Assembly: GCA_024643595.1 (NCBI GenBank)
Contig: JAHEMS010000133.1
Location: forward strand, 777 to 8,465
Length of the DNA stretch: 7,689 nucleotides
Source: Bacteroidota bacterium
Lineage (GTDB): Bacteria > Bacteroidota > Bacteroidia > Cytophagales > Cyclobacteriaceae
Direction: 5' to 3'
Part shown: positions 1 to 6,171 of the stretch, one piece after another
Layout: every line of letters starts with the position of its first letter
Position numbering within the stretch: position 1 is the stretch's first letter
Translations under genes and position numbers: made by a program
Notes under the pieces: model-generated
What the model saw: the letters and a program-made list of their open reading frames with translations, nothing else
Told to the model about the DNA's origin: nothing
Databases searched by the model: none

Positions 1-1453
1 CCTTGTTTATTCCATAATCCTGAAGGCCTCCGTTTCGAATGGTCAGCCAGAGCGTATTTTCACTATCGATATAAATTTGACTGGCATCAAATTTCTTTTC
101 CCCCACGTTTTCATAATTTCTCAGTTTCCACTGATAGGGATCAAAAGAGTACAGTTTATTTTCTGAAACAAACCAGATCAATCCGTCTTTGTCTTCACAC
201 AGGTGATGGGATAACCCACCCACAGGAACGCGAAGAAATTTCCTGGATGCGGTGTCGTATTTTACAACCCCATTTCCAGTAGCAATCCAAATTGAATTGG
301 TATGATCCCGGAGAAGAGAAAAAATAGAACGGTGTGGAATTGTTTTATCATTCTTCAAGTCTTCCCGGTAGGTATCAAAATACTTTTCTTTTGGATGATA
401 TGTTAGAAGTCCATCAAATGTCCCTATCCAGATCTGGCCCTTATCGTCTTCAACAAAATTAAACGCATACGATTTTTGAAAACCTTCCGGCAACGGAACG
501 AAATTGTATTGACTACTATTCCAAGGCCTTTTGAGAAATCCCTCATTGGAAGCAAAGAAGAGATTACCCGATGGATCCTCTGCAAAGGACCGTATCATGC
601 CAGTCTGATAAATTTCAGGATCAATAAGCTCATAATCCTTATTGATTTCCGACCTCCCCATTCCCCAATTAAAGGCCATCCACAAATACCCGGCTTTGTC
701 AACAAAAAGCTTGCTATAGCGGTTGTATGGCTTTTCTATTTTCTTTTCAACGATAGTTTTATCAGGTTGCTTTACAAAATAGCCGGAATCAGAAGCCACC
801 AACAAGGTTCCATTTTTTAGTTGCACTATATTATTTAGGAATCTTTCCGCTATCCATGTGTTGACAACAAGCTCATGATCCCTTATCTCAATCTCGTATA
901 AACCATTTCCGGTACTTAATAATTGATTATCCTGCGTAATAAATAAATTGTTTAATCGGACGTTTTCATCTTTCGGTTTGTATGTTCTACTGGTTATTCC
1001 TTCATTTTGATTTTTCGATAATTCAATTAGGCTTGAACCATTTGTTGTCCATATGGATAAATTCTTATCTTCAACAATGGATGTGATACGATCAACATCG
1101 ATGTGATAATGAATGAAGGTATTGGCTAAAGCTGAGCGGTAATTAACGCCATGGTCAGAGCCAACCCATAGACCACCCGCATGATCTTCAAAAATAGAAT
1201 ATACTTCATGCCCCTGGTATCCTATTGAATCCAGTGGGTTCTCTTTATAATACTCATAAGTATATCCATCGAAACGGGCCACTCCGTTATTGGTGCCAAT
1301 CCACAAAAATCCTTTACTATCAATGAGAACCTTACGCGCTCCATTCATTGTAAACTGCTCAAAATTTTGCCCATTATAATGGACAATATTCTGGGCTTGC
1401 GCAGAGAATGCGAAAGCGAGAAAAAGAATGGTATATAGAGGCCTGTTGATCAC
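1..1453 (-). CDS. Exported Reg_prop beta-propeller sensor protein, N-terminal part (runs off left edge)
   Basis: I translated this strand by hand: 484 codons are open from GTG at 1453 to the window edge, with no stop. An in-frame TAA at 1465-1463 bounds the 5' end. The nearby ATG at 1455 is in another frame and is followed at once by TGA, so GTG is the best start. Residues 1-20 form a signal peptide (hydrophobic YTILFLAFAF, cleavage near AQA|QN). After it come about ten to eleven degenerate Reg_prop blades with the pattern D-x-x-G-x-[LI]-W-[IV]-G-[ST]-x-x-G, for example around residues 45-58 (GFLWIGTNNG), 92-102 (GLWVGSDHG), 336-344, 385-395 (IWIATGNG) and 464-475. In Bacteroidota such repeats form one or two periplasmic propellers of hybrid two-component sensors or related regulators, usually followed by a Y_Y_Y domain, a membrane helix and a signalling output. 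Those parts would lie beyond the left edge, so the output type is unknown. The family call is firm; kinase function is inferred. Confidence 0.88.
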   Translation of the reverse strand, partial: MINRPLYTILFLAFAFSAQAQNIVHYNGQNFEQFTMNGARKVLIDSKGFLWIGTNNGVARFDGYTYEYYKENPLDSIGYQGHEVYSIFEDHAGGLWVGSDHGVNYRSALANTFIHYHIDVDRITSIVEDKNLSIWTTNGSSLIELSKNQNEGITSRTYKPKDENVRLNNLFITQDNQLLSTGNGLYEIEIRDHELVVNTWIAERFLNNIVQLKNGTLLVASDSGYFVKQPDKTIVEKKIEKPYNRYSKLFVDKAGYLWMAFNWGMGRSEINKDYELIDPEIYQTGMIRSFAEDPSGNLFFASNEGFLKRPWNSSQYNFVPLPEGFQKSYAFNFVEDDKGQIWIGTFDGLLTYHPKEKYFDTYREDLKNDKTIPHRSIFSLLRDHTNSIWIATGNGVVKYDTASRKFLRVPVGGLSHHLCEDKDGLIWFVSENKLYSFDPYQWKLRNYENVGEKKFDASQIYIDSENTLWLTIRNGGLQDYGINK

Positions 1454-1603
1454 ATTTATTTCTTAGCCTGTTCTGTTAACAAGTTAATAATTTCCTGTTA
1501 TCAGCAACACACATTGTCAAGCCGCACATCCCTCCCGCTTCCAAAGCCAGCCAATAAGTGTCGCTGCCCCAGTCCAGTGTTTGGTGATAAAGCTTGAGTT
1601 ATC

Positions 1604-1757
1604 GAAAGCCCACGCTAAAAAACTTTCTATGAAGATTGAGTAAGCCTGCCTTTGCCGAATCCGCCAGTTGGCGGAGCAGGCAGGCCCGGATGCCTAAGCT
1701 ATGTTAACATAACGCATAAACATTATATAACTTTCCTGAGCGTAGCGAAAGACCTTT
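1604..1757. repeat. Dispersed palindromic repeat, copy 1 (long form)
   Basis: Bases 1617-1735 match 4308-4405. Shared blocks are AAAAACTTTCTATGAAGATT, the segment ending in GGCAGGCCCGGATGCC, TTAACATAACGCA and CATTATATAACT. This copy has a nested hairpin: outer arms GCCTGCC (1644-1650) and GGCAGGC (1679-1685), inner arms TCCGCC (1660-1665) and GGCGGA (1670-1675) with loop AGTT. The upstream end (1604-1638) also resembles the third copy at 7351-7385. The downstream end (1731-1757) carries CTGAGCGTAGCGAAAGACC, with CTTTC/GAAAG inverted around it; I recall this kind of sequence as a common intergenic motif in Bacteroidota. It is probably a REP- or MITE-like non-coding element. Exact ends are uncertain. 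Confidence 0.75.
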
Positions 1758-1775
1758 TCCTGACCCGCAGTTTGT

Positions 1776-1828
1776 AACGATTAAAGTAAAGTTATGCCTA
1801 AAGTAAAGTTGAAGTGGCTATAATCGTT
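1776..1828. repeat. 12-bp direct repeat inside an 8-bp inverted repeat
   Basis: TAAAGTAAAGTT occurs at 1782-1793 and again at 1799-1810, a period of 17 bp. The pair is bracketed by AACGATTA (1776-1783) and its complement TAATCGTT (1821-1828). It could be a regulator site, a folded RNA or debris at the edge of the dispersed repeat. No gene start is close enough to decide. Confidence 0.4.
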
Positions 1829-1858
1829 GAAATCAGATTGGAATTAAGGATTTGTTGA

Positions 1859-2008
1859 CTAAAAAGTTTTGCCACTTTGTGAAAATGGGTCAAAAAATTT
1901 GGGGGCCCACTGCTCATCAAACCAATCTTGCTTGTAAGAGAGGGCGCCTTTAGGCTTCTCTTTTTTCGCTGGGTAGTAAGGCTTTAAGAACTCCTTGAAA
2001 CAAACCAC
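1859..2008 (-). other. 49-codon open frame overlapping the cyclase 3' end; possible gene remnant
   Basis: In a frame different from the cyclase, the minus strand is open from GTG at 2008 to TAG at 1861-1859. The product contains the protein-like stretch YKQDWFDEQWAPKFFDPF. There is no ribosome binding site and no ATG, and I recognise no family. It may be a decayed coding remnant, a 3' extension lost by frameshift, or chance. I would not annotate it as a gene without homologues. Confidence 0.18.
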
Positions 2009-3966
2009 ATCTCCATCTCCCCTTTGCCTTTCACCTTAATCCAACCCCTACTTTCAAAAGCAAATTCAGCATCATCTTTTAGCAACCCATAAGTCGACTT
2101 GCTGATGTTTACTTTGCCCACTTCTCCACTACTCTCCATGCGGCTGGCGGTATTTACCGTATCGCCCCAAATGTCGTACTGGAATTTCTTTACGCCTACG
2201 ATGCCTGCCACTACCGGACCGGTGTGAATGCCAACTCTCATCTCAAAGGCCGGTTCGCTTCTTTGTACTTTAGATTGAAGTCTTCGTACTATAAACTCTT
2301 GCATTTCTAGCGCAGCTAAAACGGTGTTCTTCACAGAGTCATCTGTTGGAACAGGTAAACCGCCAGCAGCCATATACGCATCGCCAATGGTTTTTATTTT
2401 CTCGATGCTATACTTTTCCATAATGCCGTCAAAGGCCTCAAAGCAGTGGTTAATTTCGTTGACTAAATCTGCAGCACTTAGTTTGGAGCTTTGCTCGGTG
2501 AAACCTTTAAAATCTGTGAAGAGAATAGAGACCATGTCAAAATCCCGTGCATCGGATTTGCCTTTTTCTTTGAGTTCCTGGGCGATTTCTTCAGGCAGAA
2601 TATTTAATAACAGATTCTCTGAACGATCTTTCTCAACTTGTAAAGCAGATTTTGATTTGCGCACATAGCGCAAACGGCTGTACAATCCACTGGCTAAAAG
2701 CAAAACCAAACCACCAATCCCGTATGCGATGTTTCTGTTTTGTGTCTTTTTGCGTAAATCCTCTTTATGTGCTTCTTCAACCAATCTTTCTTTCTCAGCC
2801 ATAACTAGGCTGTCTTGAAATACTTGCTTATCAAACTCCATTCGCTGGAGTTGTTTGGATGTTTCTTCTTTATTGATAGAGTCTTCCACAACACGCATCA
2901 TCTCCATATACTTTAAGGCCTCGTTTCCATTACCCATGGCTTTGTAATTGTCGTACAAGCATTTGCAGGCATTTTTTTGTTGCTCTAAAACGTCAATACT
3001 TTGAGCCAACTCCAACCCTCTTTGGCAATAGTCTGCTCCTTTGGGATAATTGCCTTGCCTTCCATTTAACCTTCCTAACGATATCAGCAAAGAAGCTATT
3101 TCAACTTTGCTGCCCATTTCTTCATTTCTTGCCAAGCTTTCTTGCAGATATTCCATGCCTTTGGAATATTTGCCCTGCTCAATATTTAAGGTTCCAATCC
3201 TGTAGAAGATATTTGCAACACCCTGTTTGTTACCCAGTTCTTCATAGATCACCAGGCCTTTTTGATAATACTCATTGGCTAATGAATAATTGTCTTGCTG
3301 ATCATAAATGCTCCCAACGTTTTCTTGTAAACTGGCAATGCCTTTTTTGTCATCCAGTTCTTGATAGTTCACCAGGCTTTTTTGGTAATACGCCATGGCT
3401 AATGAATAATTGCCTTGTCGAAAATAAATGGTGCCAATGTTGTTTTGTGAGGAAGCTATTCCCTTTTTATTGCCCTGTTTTTCCTTTATCGCCAGGCTTT
3501 TTTTGTAGTACTCCAGGGCTTTGGGATAATTACCTTTGACATTGTAGATGTTTCCAATATTGTTCAGTGCAGAAGCTATTCCTTTTTTGTTGTTCAACTC
3601 ATCCCATTTTGCCAGGCTTTTTTTGTAATACTCCAGTGCTTTGGGATAATTGCCCCTAAAATAAAATGACGAGCCTTGCATACTCAATGCGGATGCCATG
3701 TACTTCTTCAGGCCGTTGCTTTTTGCATAATCATATTGAAGTTGGGCAAAATAAAATGCAGAATCAGGTTTTGAATACAAGTAGCCGTCCCCGGCAAAGT
3801 TACCGATAGCTATTAAGCGGGTGGTGTCGGGCTGCGTTTCGTCTTGCCAGATGTTCCAGAGCGAGTCTAAATTCTGCGCTTGCGTAGAATTAGTGAAAAA
3901 TGATGAGTTATAAATGATGAATGCGAGGGCAAGTGCTCTCCAAATGGTTATGTTGGTTGTATACAT
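1984..3966 (-). CDS. TPR-repeat membrane adenylate cyclase (class III)
   Basis: Predicted to convert ATP to cAMP in the cytoplasm under control of a periplasmic TPR sensor. I chose ATG 3966 (660 aa) over ATG 4026 (680 aa) because a signal peptide begins there, with a hydrophobic core at residues 10-22 and cleavage near TQA|QN at about 30. Seven TPR units with a 40-residue period follow (about 90-370; motif GNYPKALEYYKKSLA), then a charged coiled coil (370-410) and one membrane helix (about 413-428). A signalling linker with LLLNILPEEIAQEL (about 451-464) leads to the cyclase domain. Metal-binding Asp are D485 (FTDFKGF) and D529 (GDAYMAAGG). K525 and D598 (QYDIWG) match the adenine-selecting Lys/Asp pair of adenylate cyclases, and N605 and R609 (VNTASR) are the transition-state residues. 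The catalytic set is complete, so the enzyme should be active. It appears monocistronic. The stimulus is unknown. Confidence 0.9.
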   Translation of the reverse strand: MYTTNITIWRALALAFIIYNSSFFTNSTQAQNLDSLWNIWQDETQPDTTRLIAIGNFAGDGYLYSKPDSAFYFAQLQYDYAKSNGLKKYMASALSMQGSSFYFRGNYPKALEYYKKSLAKWDELNNKKGIASALNNIGNIYNVKGNYPKALEYYKKSLAIKEKQGNKKGIASSQNNIGTIYFRQGNYSLAMAYYQKSLVNYQELDDKKGIASLQENVGSIYDQQDNYSLANEYYQKGLVIYEELGNKQGVANIFYRIGTLNIEQGKYSKGMEYLQESLARNEEMGSKVEIASLLISLGRLNGRQGNYPKGADYCQRGLELAQSIDVLEQQKNACKCLYDNYKAMGNGNEALKYMEMMRVVEDSINKEETSKQLQRMEFDKQVFQDSLVMAEKERLVEEAHKEDLRKKTQNRNIAYGIGGLVLLLASGLYSRLRYVRKSKSALQVEKDRSENLLLNILPEEIAQELKEKGKSDARDFDMVSILFTDFKGFTEQSSKLSAADLVNEINHCFEAFDGIMEKYSIEKIKTIGDAYMAAGGLPVPTDDSVKNTVLAALEMQEFIVRRLQSKVQRSEPAFEMRVGIHTGPVVAGIVGVKKFQYDIWGDTVNTASRMESSGEVGKVNISKSTYGLLKDDAEFAFESRGWIKVKGKGEMEMWFVSRSS

Positions 3967-4055
3967 CCTGTCGTCTATATGATTAGGAAGATGGAAAAAT
4001 ATATAATTCAATCTACAACTCGGCATACTCTCCGTTGCAAAATACCTATAGAGAC

Positions 4056-4084
4056 AAAAAAACCGGCCTTTTAGAGCGGCTTTT
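4056..4084. terminator. Hairpin with A- and T-tracts, possible bidirectional terminator
   Basis: AAAAACCG (4058-4065) pairs with CGGCTTTT (4077-4084) through one wobble pair, with a loop of about 11 nt. On the minus strand the stem runs into a T-rich tract, as in an intrinsic terminator. Read that way it would end transcription coming from the lipoprotein side before the cyclase gene, leaving the cyclase with its own promoter downstream of it or making this a leader structure. The stem is short and AT-rich, so the call is tentative. Confidence 0.4.
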
Positions 4085-4307
4085 GTTTCCTTAGGTTGGC
4101 AATCACAACCTACGACACAAATTTTTCATATCCTCTAATGTTATTTTCTTTTCCCAATCAGCAATTCAACATAATGCTTAGCTATCGTTAGATAATTTTA
4201 ATTACAGTGAGATACTATTGTTGTTGATAGCTTCCAATTAGTGAAAGCAAATCGGTACCGAATGTGCAACCATAACTGCAATTAAGTTTCGGTTGGATAA
4301 GAGATAG

Positions 4308-4405
4308 AAAAAAACTTTCTATGAAGATTTCGGTAAGCCTGCCTTCAGGCAGGCCCGGATGCCTAAGCTAATTAACATAACGCACGCCATTATATAACTC
4401 TTTCC
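4308..4405. repeat. Dispersed palindromic repeat, copy 2 (short form)
   Basis: It matches copy 1 (1617-1735) across both flanks, but its central hairpin is shorter: GCCTGCCT (4337-4344) and AGGCAGGC (4347-4354) around only TC, lacking the inner arms of copy 1. The shared flanks are AAAAACTTTCTATGAAGATT on the left and GCCCGGATGCCTAAGCTA, TTAACATAACGCA and CATTATATAACT on the right. The right end touches a fragment of a Y1 transposase, the enzyme class that mobilises REP-like palindromes. Confidence 0.75.
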
Positions 4406-4424
4406 GGGCTAAGTTCCTGAAATG

Positions 4425-4490
4425 TATGGCTTTAATTATTTTAACGGAAGTGAACTTCTTGAGGTCACGAATGATATCTTCAAGCTTTAC
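4425..4490 (-). pseudogene. Remnant of a Y1 (IS200-like / REP-associated) transposase
   Basis: The minus strand, in a frame different from the lipoprotein gene, encodes VKLEDIIRDLKKFTSVKII and then KAI. This closely resembles, from family memory, the helix after the HUH motif in Bacteroidota IS200-like/REP-associated tyrosine transposases, typically a KLxDIIRDFKKFTS-type segment. Only about 22 residues match. The frame stays open to TAG at 4370-4368, but that tail (HFRNLARKELYNG) no longer looks like the family. The HUH motif, catalytic Tyr and N-terminus are absent, and the fragment begins exactly at the lipoprotein stop codon. It is a non-functional scar of an insertion. Confidence 0.55.
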
Positions 4491-4681
4491 TGTTTAAACT
4501 TCTTACAGTTATATCCATCTTTTTCCAAATTCTCTTTTTTTGTTTTTGCTTCCGAACGAGGGAGACAAAACTTGCTATAAACCGTACTCGTTTTGGTACA
4601 ATCATAACAGATTGCCATATCGGGATCGCAACCCGGAAGTGTTAAACACAACAACACAATCACTATTATTACTTTTTTCAT
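4487..4681 (-). CDS. Small cysteine-rich putative lipoprotein, 64 aa
   Basis: I do not recognise the family. From ATG 4681 the protein begins MKKVIIVIVLLCLTLPGC, a lipoprotein signal with C18 as the likely lipidated residue (lipobox LPGC, not ideal). The frame extends upstream to ATG 4744, but that would put 21 polar residues before the signal, so 4681 is preferred; the A/T-rich leader without Shine-Dalgarno is usual for Bacteroidota. The mature part is about 46 residues with four further Cys (C25, C28, C39, C59), including a CYDC pair, and a Lys-rich C-terminus. Two disulfides or a metal site are possible. The 3' end abuts a transposase scar, so the C-terminal residues may not be original. 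Real gene likely; function unknown. Confidence 0.6.
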   Translation of the reverse strand: MKKVIIVIVLLCLTLPGCDPDMAICYDCTKTSTVYSKFCLPRSEAKTKKENLEKDGYNCKKFKQ

Positions 4682-4867
4682 GTGATAATAATTTTTGTTT
4701 AAGGTCACATGGAATGGCCAAATAATCATCTTAGGTTGGTGCATCGTGTTTGCTTGGCCATTTCATACAGTAGGTTTTATTCAAGTAGCTAATTGTGCGG
4801 AGAATTATCATTAGGGGAATTCTACTAATTTCAGGTGTCTGTCAGATACGCTAACAAGGGGCTATTC

Positions 4868-5848
4868 CTACGATACCGCTTTCATTTTAAGTCTATTCAC
4901 CTTATCCAAATACAGCCTTAGATACTCACCTTTCAAGTCATTATTTAAGAACGATTTACTCACCAATCCCTCAATCAACTCTTGGGGAACGGTGAATTCC
5001 TTGATAATTTTTTTTACCCTTGTCTCTTTAATTCCGATACGCAAACCAAATTCAAAAAAGTCCTGAAAAGTATAAAAGCCATAGGCTTCATAACTTTTTG
5101 AAAATCCTTCTTTGAATAAGCTAAGCGCCATGTCCGATTCAGTTGGTGCGTGTAGCCGTGTACACAACAGATCATACACTGGGGTTAAAACGTAATCACC
5201 TTGCTCCGATTGAATAACGGAGAAGTTCTTCAGATGGGCATCGCCATTCGAAAACACATAGTTGAACAATATCAACCGAAAAAATTTTTCCATCTCGATA
5301 CGATAGGAAGGAACGTAGTTGATGATCAGTTCTGCAATCTCTTCATAGGACAAATCATACTTGTAGTTTTGGCCATGCGACTCAGATGTCATTTGCGCCA
5401 GTTGTGCAAAGTCTTCCTGCTGAAGTTTTTTGTCTGGTGTTTGATCAAACCTTCTTACCAAATAGGCCGGACTATTATCTTTAAAATAAATCAATGCATT
5501 GGGAGGCACCGAAAGTTTAAAGGCTTGCCTTGCAATTTGCATCGTTACGTGTTCATTGGCTGGGGCTTGATCCAGGTGTTTGAACGTACCAATGGGTATA
5601 GGTTTGAGAATATACTGCCCTCCCCTTTCTGTCAATTCCAAATCCTTGTCTTCCAAACTCAATGAGTATTTCACTTGCACACCCGAGATGGATATTTTTT
5701 TTGCATGATCCTGAAACGCTTCTGATGTATCGGTGTATGGTGAGTTGAATGACAGCACCGAACCTACTTTTTTTCCATCAAATAATTCCTTGCGACATTT
5801 TGTGCAGTATCCATCCTTGTAACTTTTGAAACATCCAGGGCAGATCAT
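4868..5848 (-). CDS. hipT: HipT-like serine/threonine kinase toxin (HipA without N-subdomain 1) with N-terminal four-Cys motif
   Basis: A 326-aa HipA-family kinase, predicted to phosphorylate a cytoplasmic target. Known relatives modify aminoacyl-tRNA synthetases (GltX for HipA, TrpS for E. coli HipT); the target here is unknown. Residues 3-18 hold CPGC and CTKC, a zinc-ribbon-like pair. The Gly-rich loop at 51-60 reads KISISGVQVK: S53 aligns with the HipA autophosphorylation site S150, and S53/S55 form the Ser-Ile-Ser motif known in HipT. K82 (ILKP) fits the ATP-binding Lys, D203 in NGDAHLKNFS the catalytic Asp, and D226 in TPVYDLL the metal-binding Asp. All core residues are present, so it should be active. 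It lacks the about 100-residue N-subdomain 1 of HipA, which the upstream gene supplies. Its ATG overlaps the hipS stop by four bases, indicating translational coupling. Last gene of the operon; no clear terminator seen after it. Confidence 0.88.
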   Translation of the reverse strand: MICPGCFKSYKDGYCTKCRKELFDGKKVGSVLSFNSPYTDTSEAFQDHAKKISISGVQVKYSLSLEDKDLELTERGGQYILKPIPIGTFKHLDQAPANEHVTMQIARQAFKLSVPPNALIYFKDNSPAYLVRRFDQTPDKKLQQEDFAQLAQMTSESHGQNYKYDLSYEEIAELIINYVPSYRIEMEKFFRLILFNYVFSNGDAHLKNFSVIQSEQGDYVLTPVYDLLCTRLHAPTESDMALSLFKEGFSKSYEAYGFYTFQDFFEFGLRIGIKETRVKKIIKEFTVPQELIEGLVSKSFLNNDLKGEYLRLYLDKVNRLKMKAVS

Positions 5849-6171
5849 GATGCAATTGATTTAATGGTAATGGATCCGATGGTGTCCGCATTGGCAGTCC
5901 TCAACAATAAACTAAAATGATCCTGCTCATCTATTTTTAATAACCTACACTGCGTTTGTTTGTTCACTCCTTCGGATAACAATCCGAAGAAGAATGGAAA
6001 TAGTTTTGTAGAGCGATAGGGTTGGTCTGTTTTGGGCAATGTTAAACTGATAGCTGAGGTTTGTGGATCCTTCCTATACGTTTCATCATAGGCAAAGACG
6101 TATTCTCCACCCTCGGTTTTTTCGAGTGTTCCCGCCAATTGTTCATTGTTATATACTGCTGCTTTACTCAT
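5845..6171 (-). CDS. hipS: HipS-like protein: stand-alone HipA N-terminal subdomain, likely antitoxin
   Basis: A 108-aa protein equivalent to the HipA N-terminal subdomain (Couple_hipA). Family motifs are AVYNNEQLAGTL (5-16), FAYDETYRKDP (26-36), ISLTLPKTDQPY (41-52), LFPFFFGLLSEG (57-68), LKIDEQDHFSLLL (78-90) and the end ANADTIGSITI (93-103). In E. coli HipBST the corresponding protein, HipS, is the antitoxin and inserts a conserved Trp into the HipT active site. This protein has no Trp at all; the place after the EG turn, where I would expect it, is V69. It therefore either blocks the kinase differently or acts more like the structural N-subdomain of ordinary HipA. It overlaps hipB and hipT by ATGA at both ends, so the three proteins should be made together. 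The domain call is firm; the antitoxin role is by analogy. Confidence 0.87.
   Translation of the reverse strand: MSKAAVYNNEQLAGTLEKTEGGEYVFAYDETYRKDPQTSAISLTLPKTDQPYRSTKLFPFFFGLLSEGVNKQTQCRLLKIDEQDHFSLLLRTANADTIGSITIKSIAS

Larger units (their letters stand above)
1454..1983. other. 530-bp gap with a dispersed repeat and no convincing gene
   Basis: This stretch lies between the 5' end of the propeller gene and the 3' end of the cyclase gene. It holds one copy of a dispersed palindromic repeat (1604-1757), a 12-bp direct repeat flanked by inverted 8-mers (1776-1828), and two short protein-like open frames without clear starts (minus strand, 1463-1600 and 1859-2008). I see no tRNA, rRNA or riboswitch. 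The promoter of the propeller gene should lie near 1454-1520, but I could not find a convincing Bacteroidota -33/-7 pair there. Confidence 0.6.
4027..4486. other. 460-bp gap: hairpin, dispersed repeat copy 2 and transposase remnant
   Basis: This region lies between the small lipoprotein gene and the cyclase gene, both on the minus strand. It contains a hairpin with A/T flanks (4056-4084) and a small inverted repeat AGGTTG (4093-4098)/CAACCT (4106-4111). It also holds the second copy of the dispersed repeat (4308-4405) and a short Y1 transposase remnant (4425-4490). The stretch 4112-4307 is AT-rich and shows nothing I can name. The cyclase promoter must lie here, but no clear TTG/TAnnTTTG pair was found. 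Confidence 0.6.

Noticed and set aside
476..820. Plus-strand open frame of 114 codons
   Set aside because: It is antisense to the propeller gene, whose minus-strand frame is open throughout and shows clear Reg_prop motifs.
1936..1966. Hairpin followed by a T-run reading as a plus-strand terminator
   Set aside because: No plus-strand gene lies upstream, the stem is interrupted by an asymmetric bulge, and on the minus strand it lacks a T-tract after the cyclase gene.
3129..3539. Plus-strand open frame of 136 codons with a repetitive Cys/Pro-rich product
   Set aside because: It is the antisense of the TPR repeats of the cyclase gene; its own repetition mirrors the 120-bp units.
3100..3699. Regularly spaced repeats resembling an array
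   Set aside because: The units are about 120 bp, in frame and coding for TPRs; there are no short identical repeats with unique spacers, so this is not CRISPR.
3967..4026. Upstream ATG extending the cyclase by 20 residues
   Set aside because: It would bury a good signal peptide behind 20 residues; ATG 3966 gives the expected exported N-terminus.
5201..5665. Plus-strand open frame of 154 codons
   Set aside because: It is antisense to the hipT kinase core, which carries conserved catalytic motifs on the other strand.
5845..6171. hipS and hipT as a single hipA broken by a frameshift
   Set aside because: Both genes have ATG starts, the junction is a clean ATGA overlap, and the kinase begins with its own four-Cys segment, so the split is ancestral rather than a mutation.
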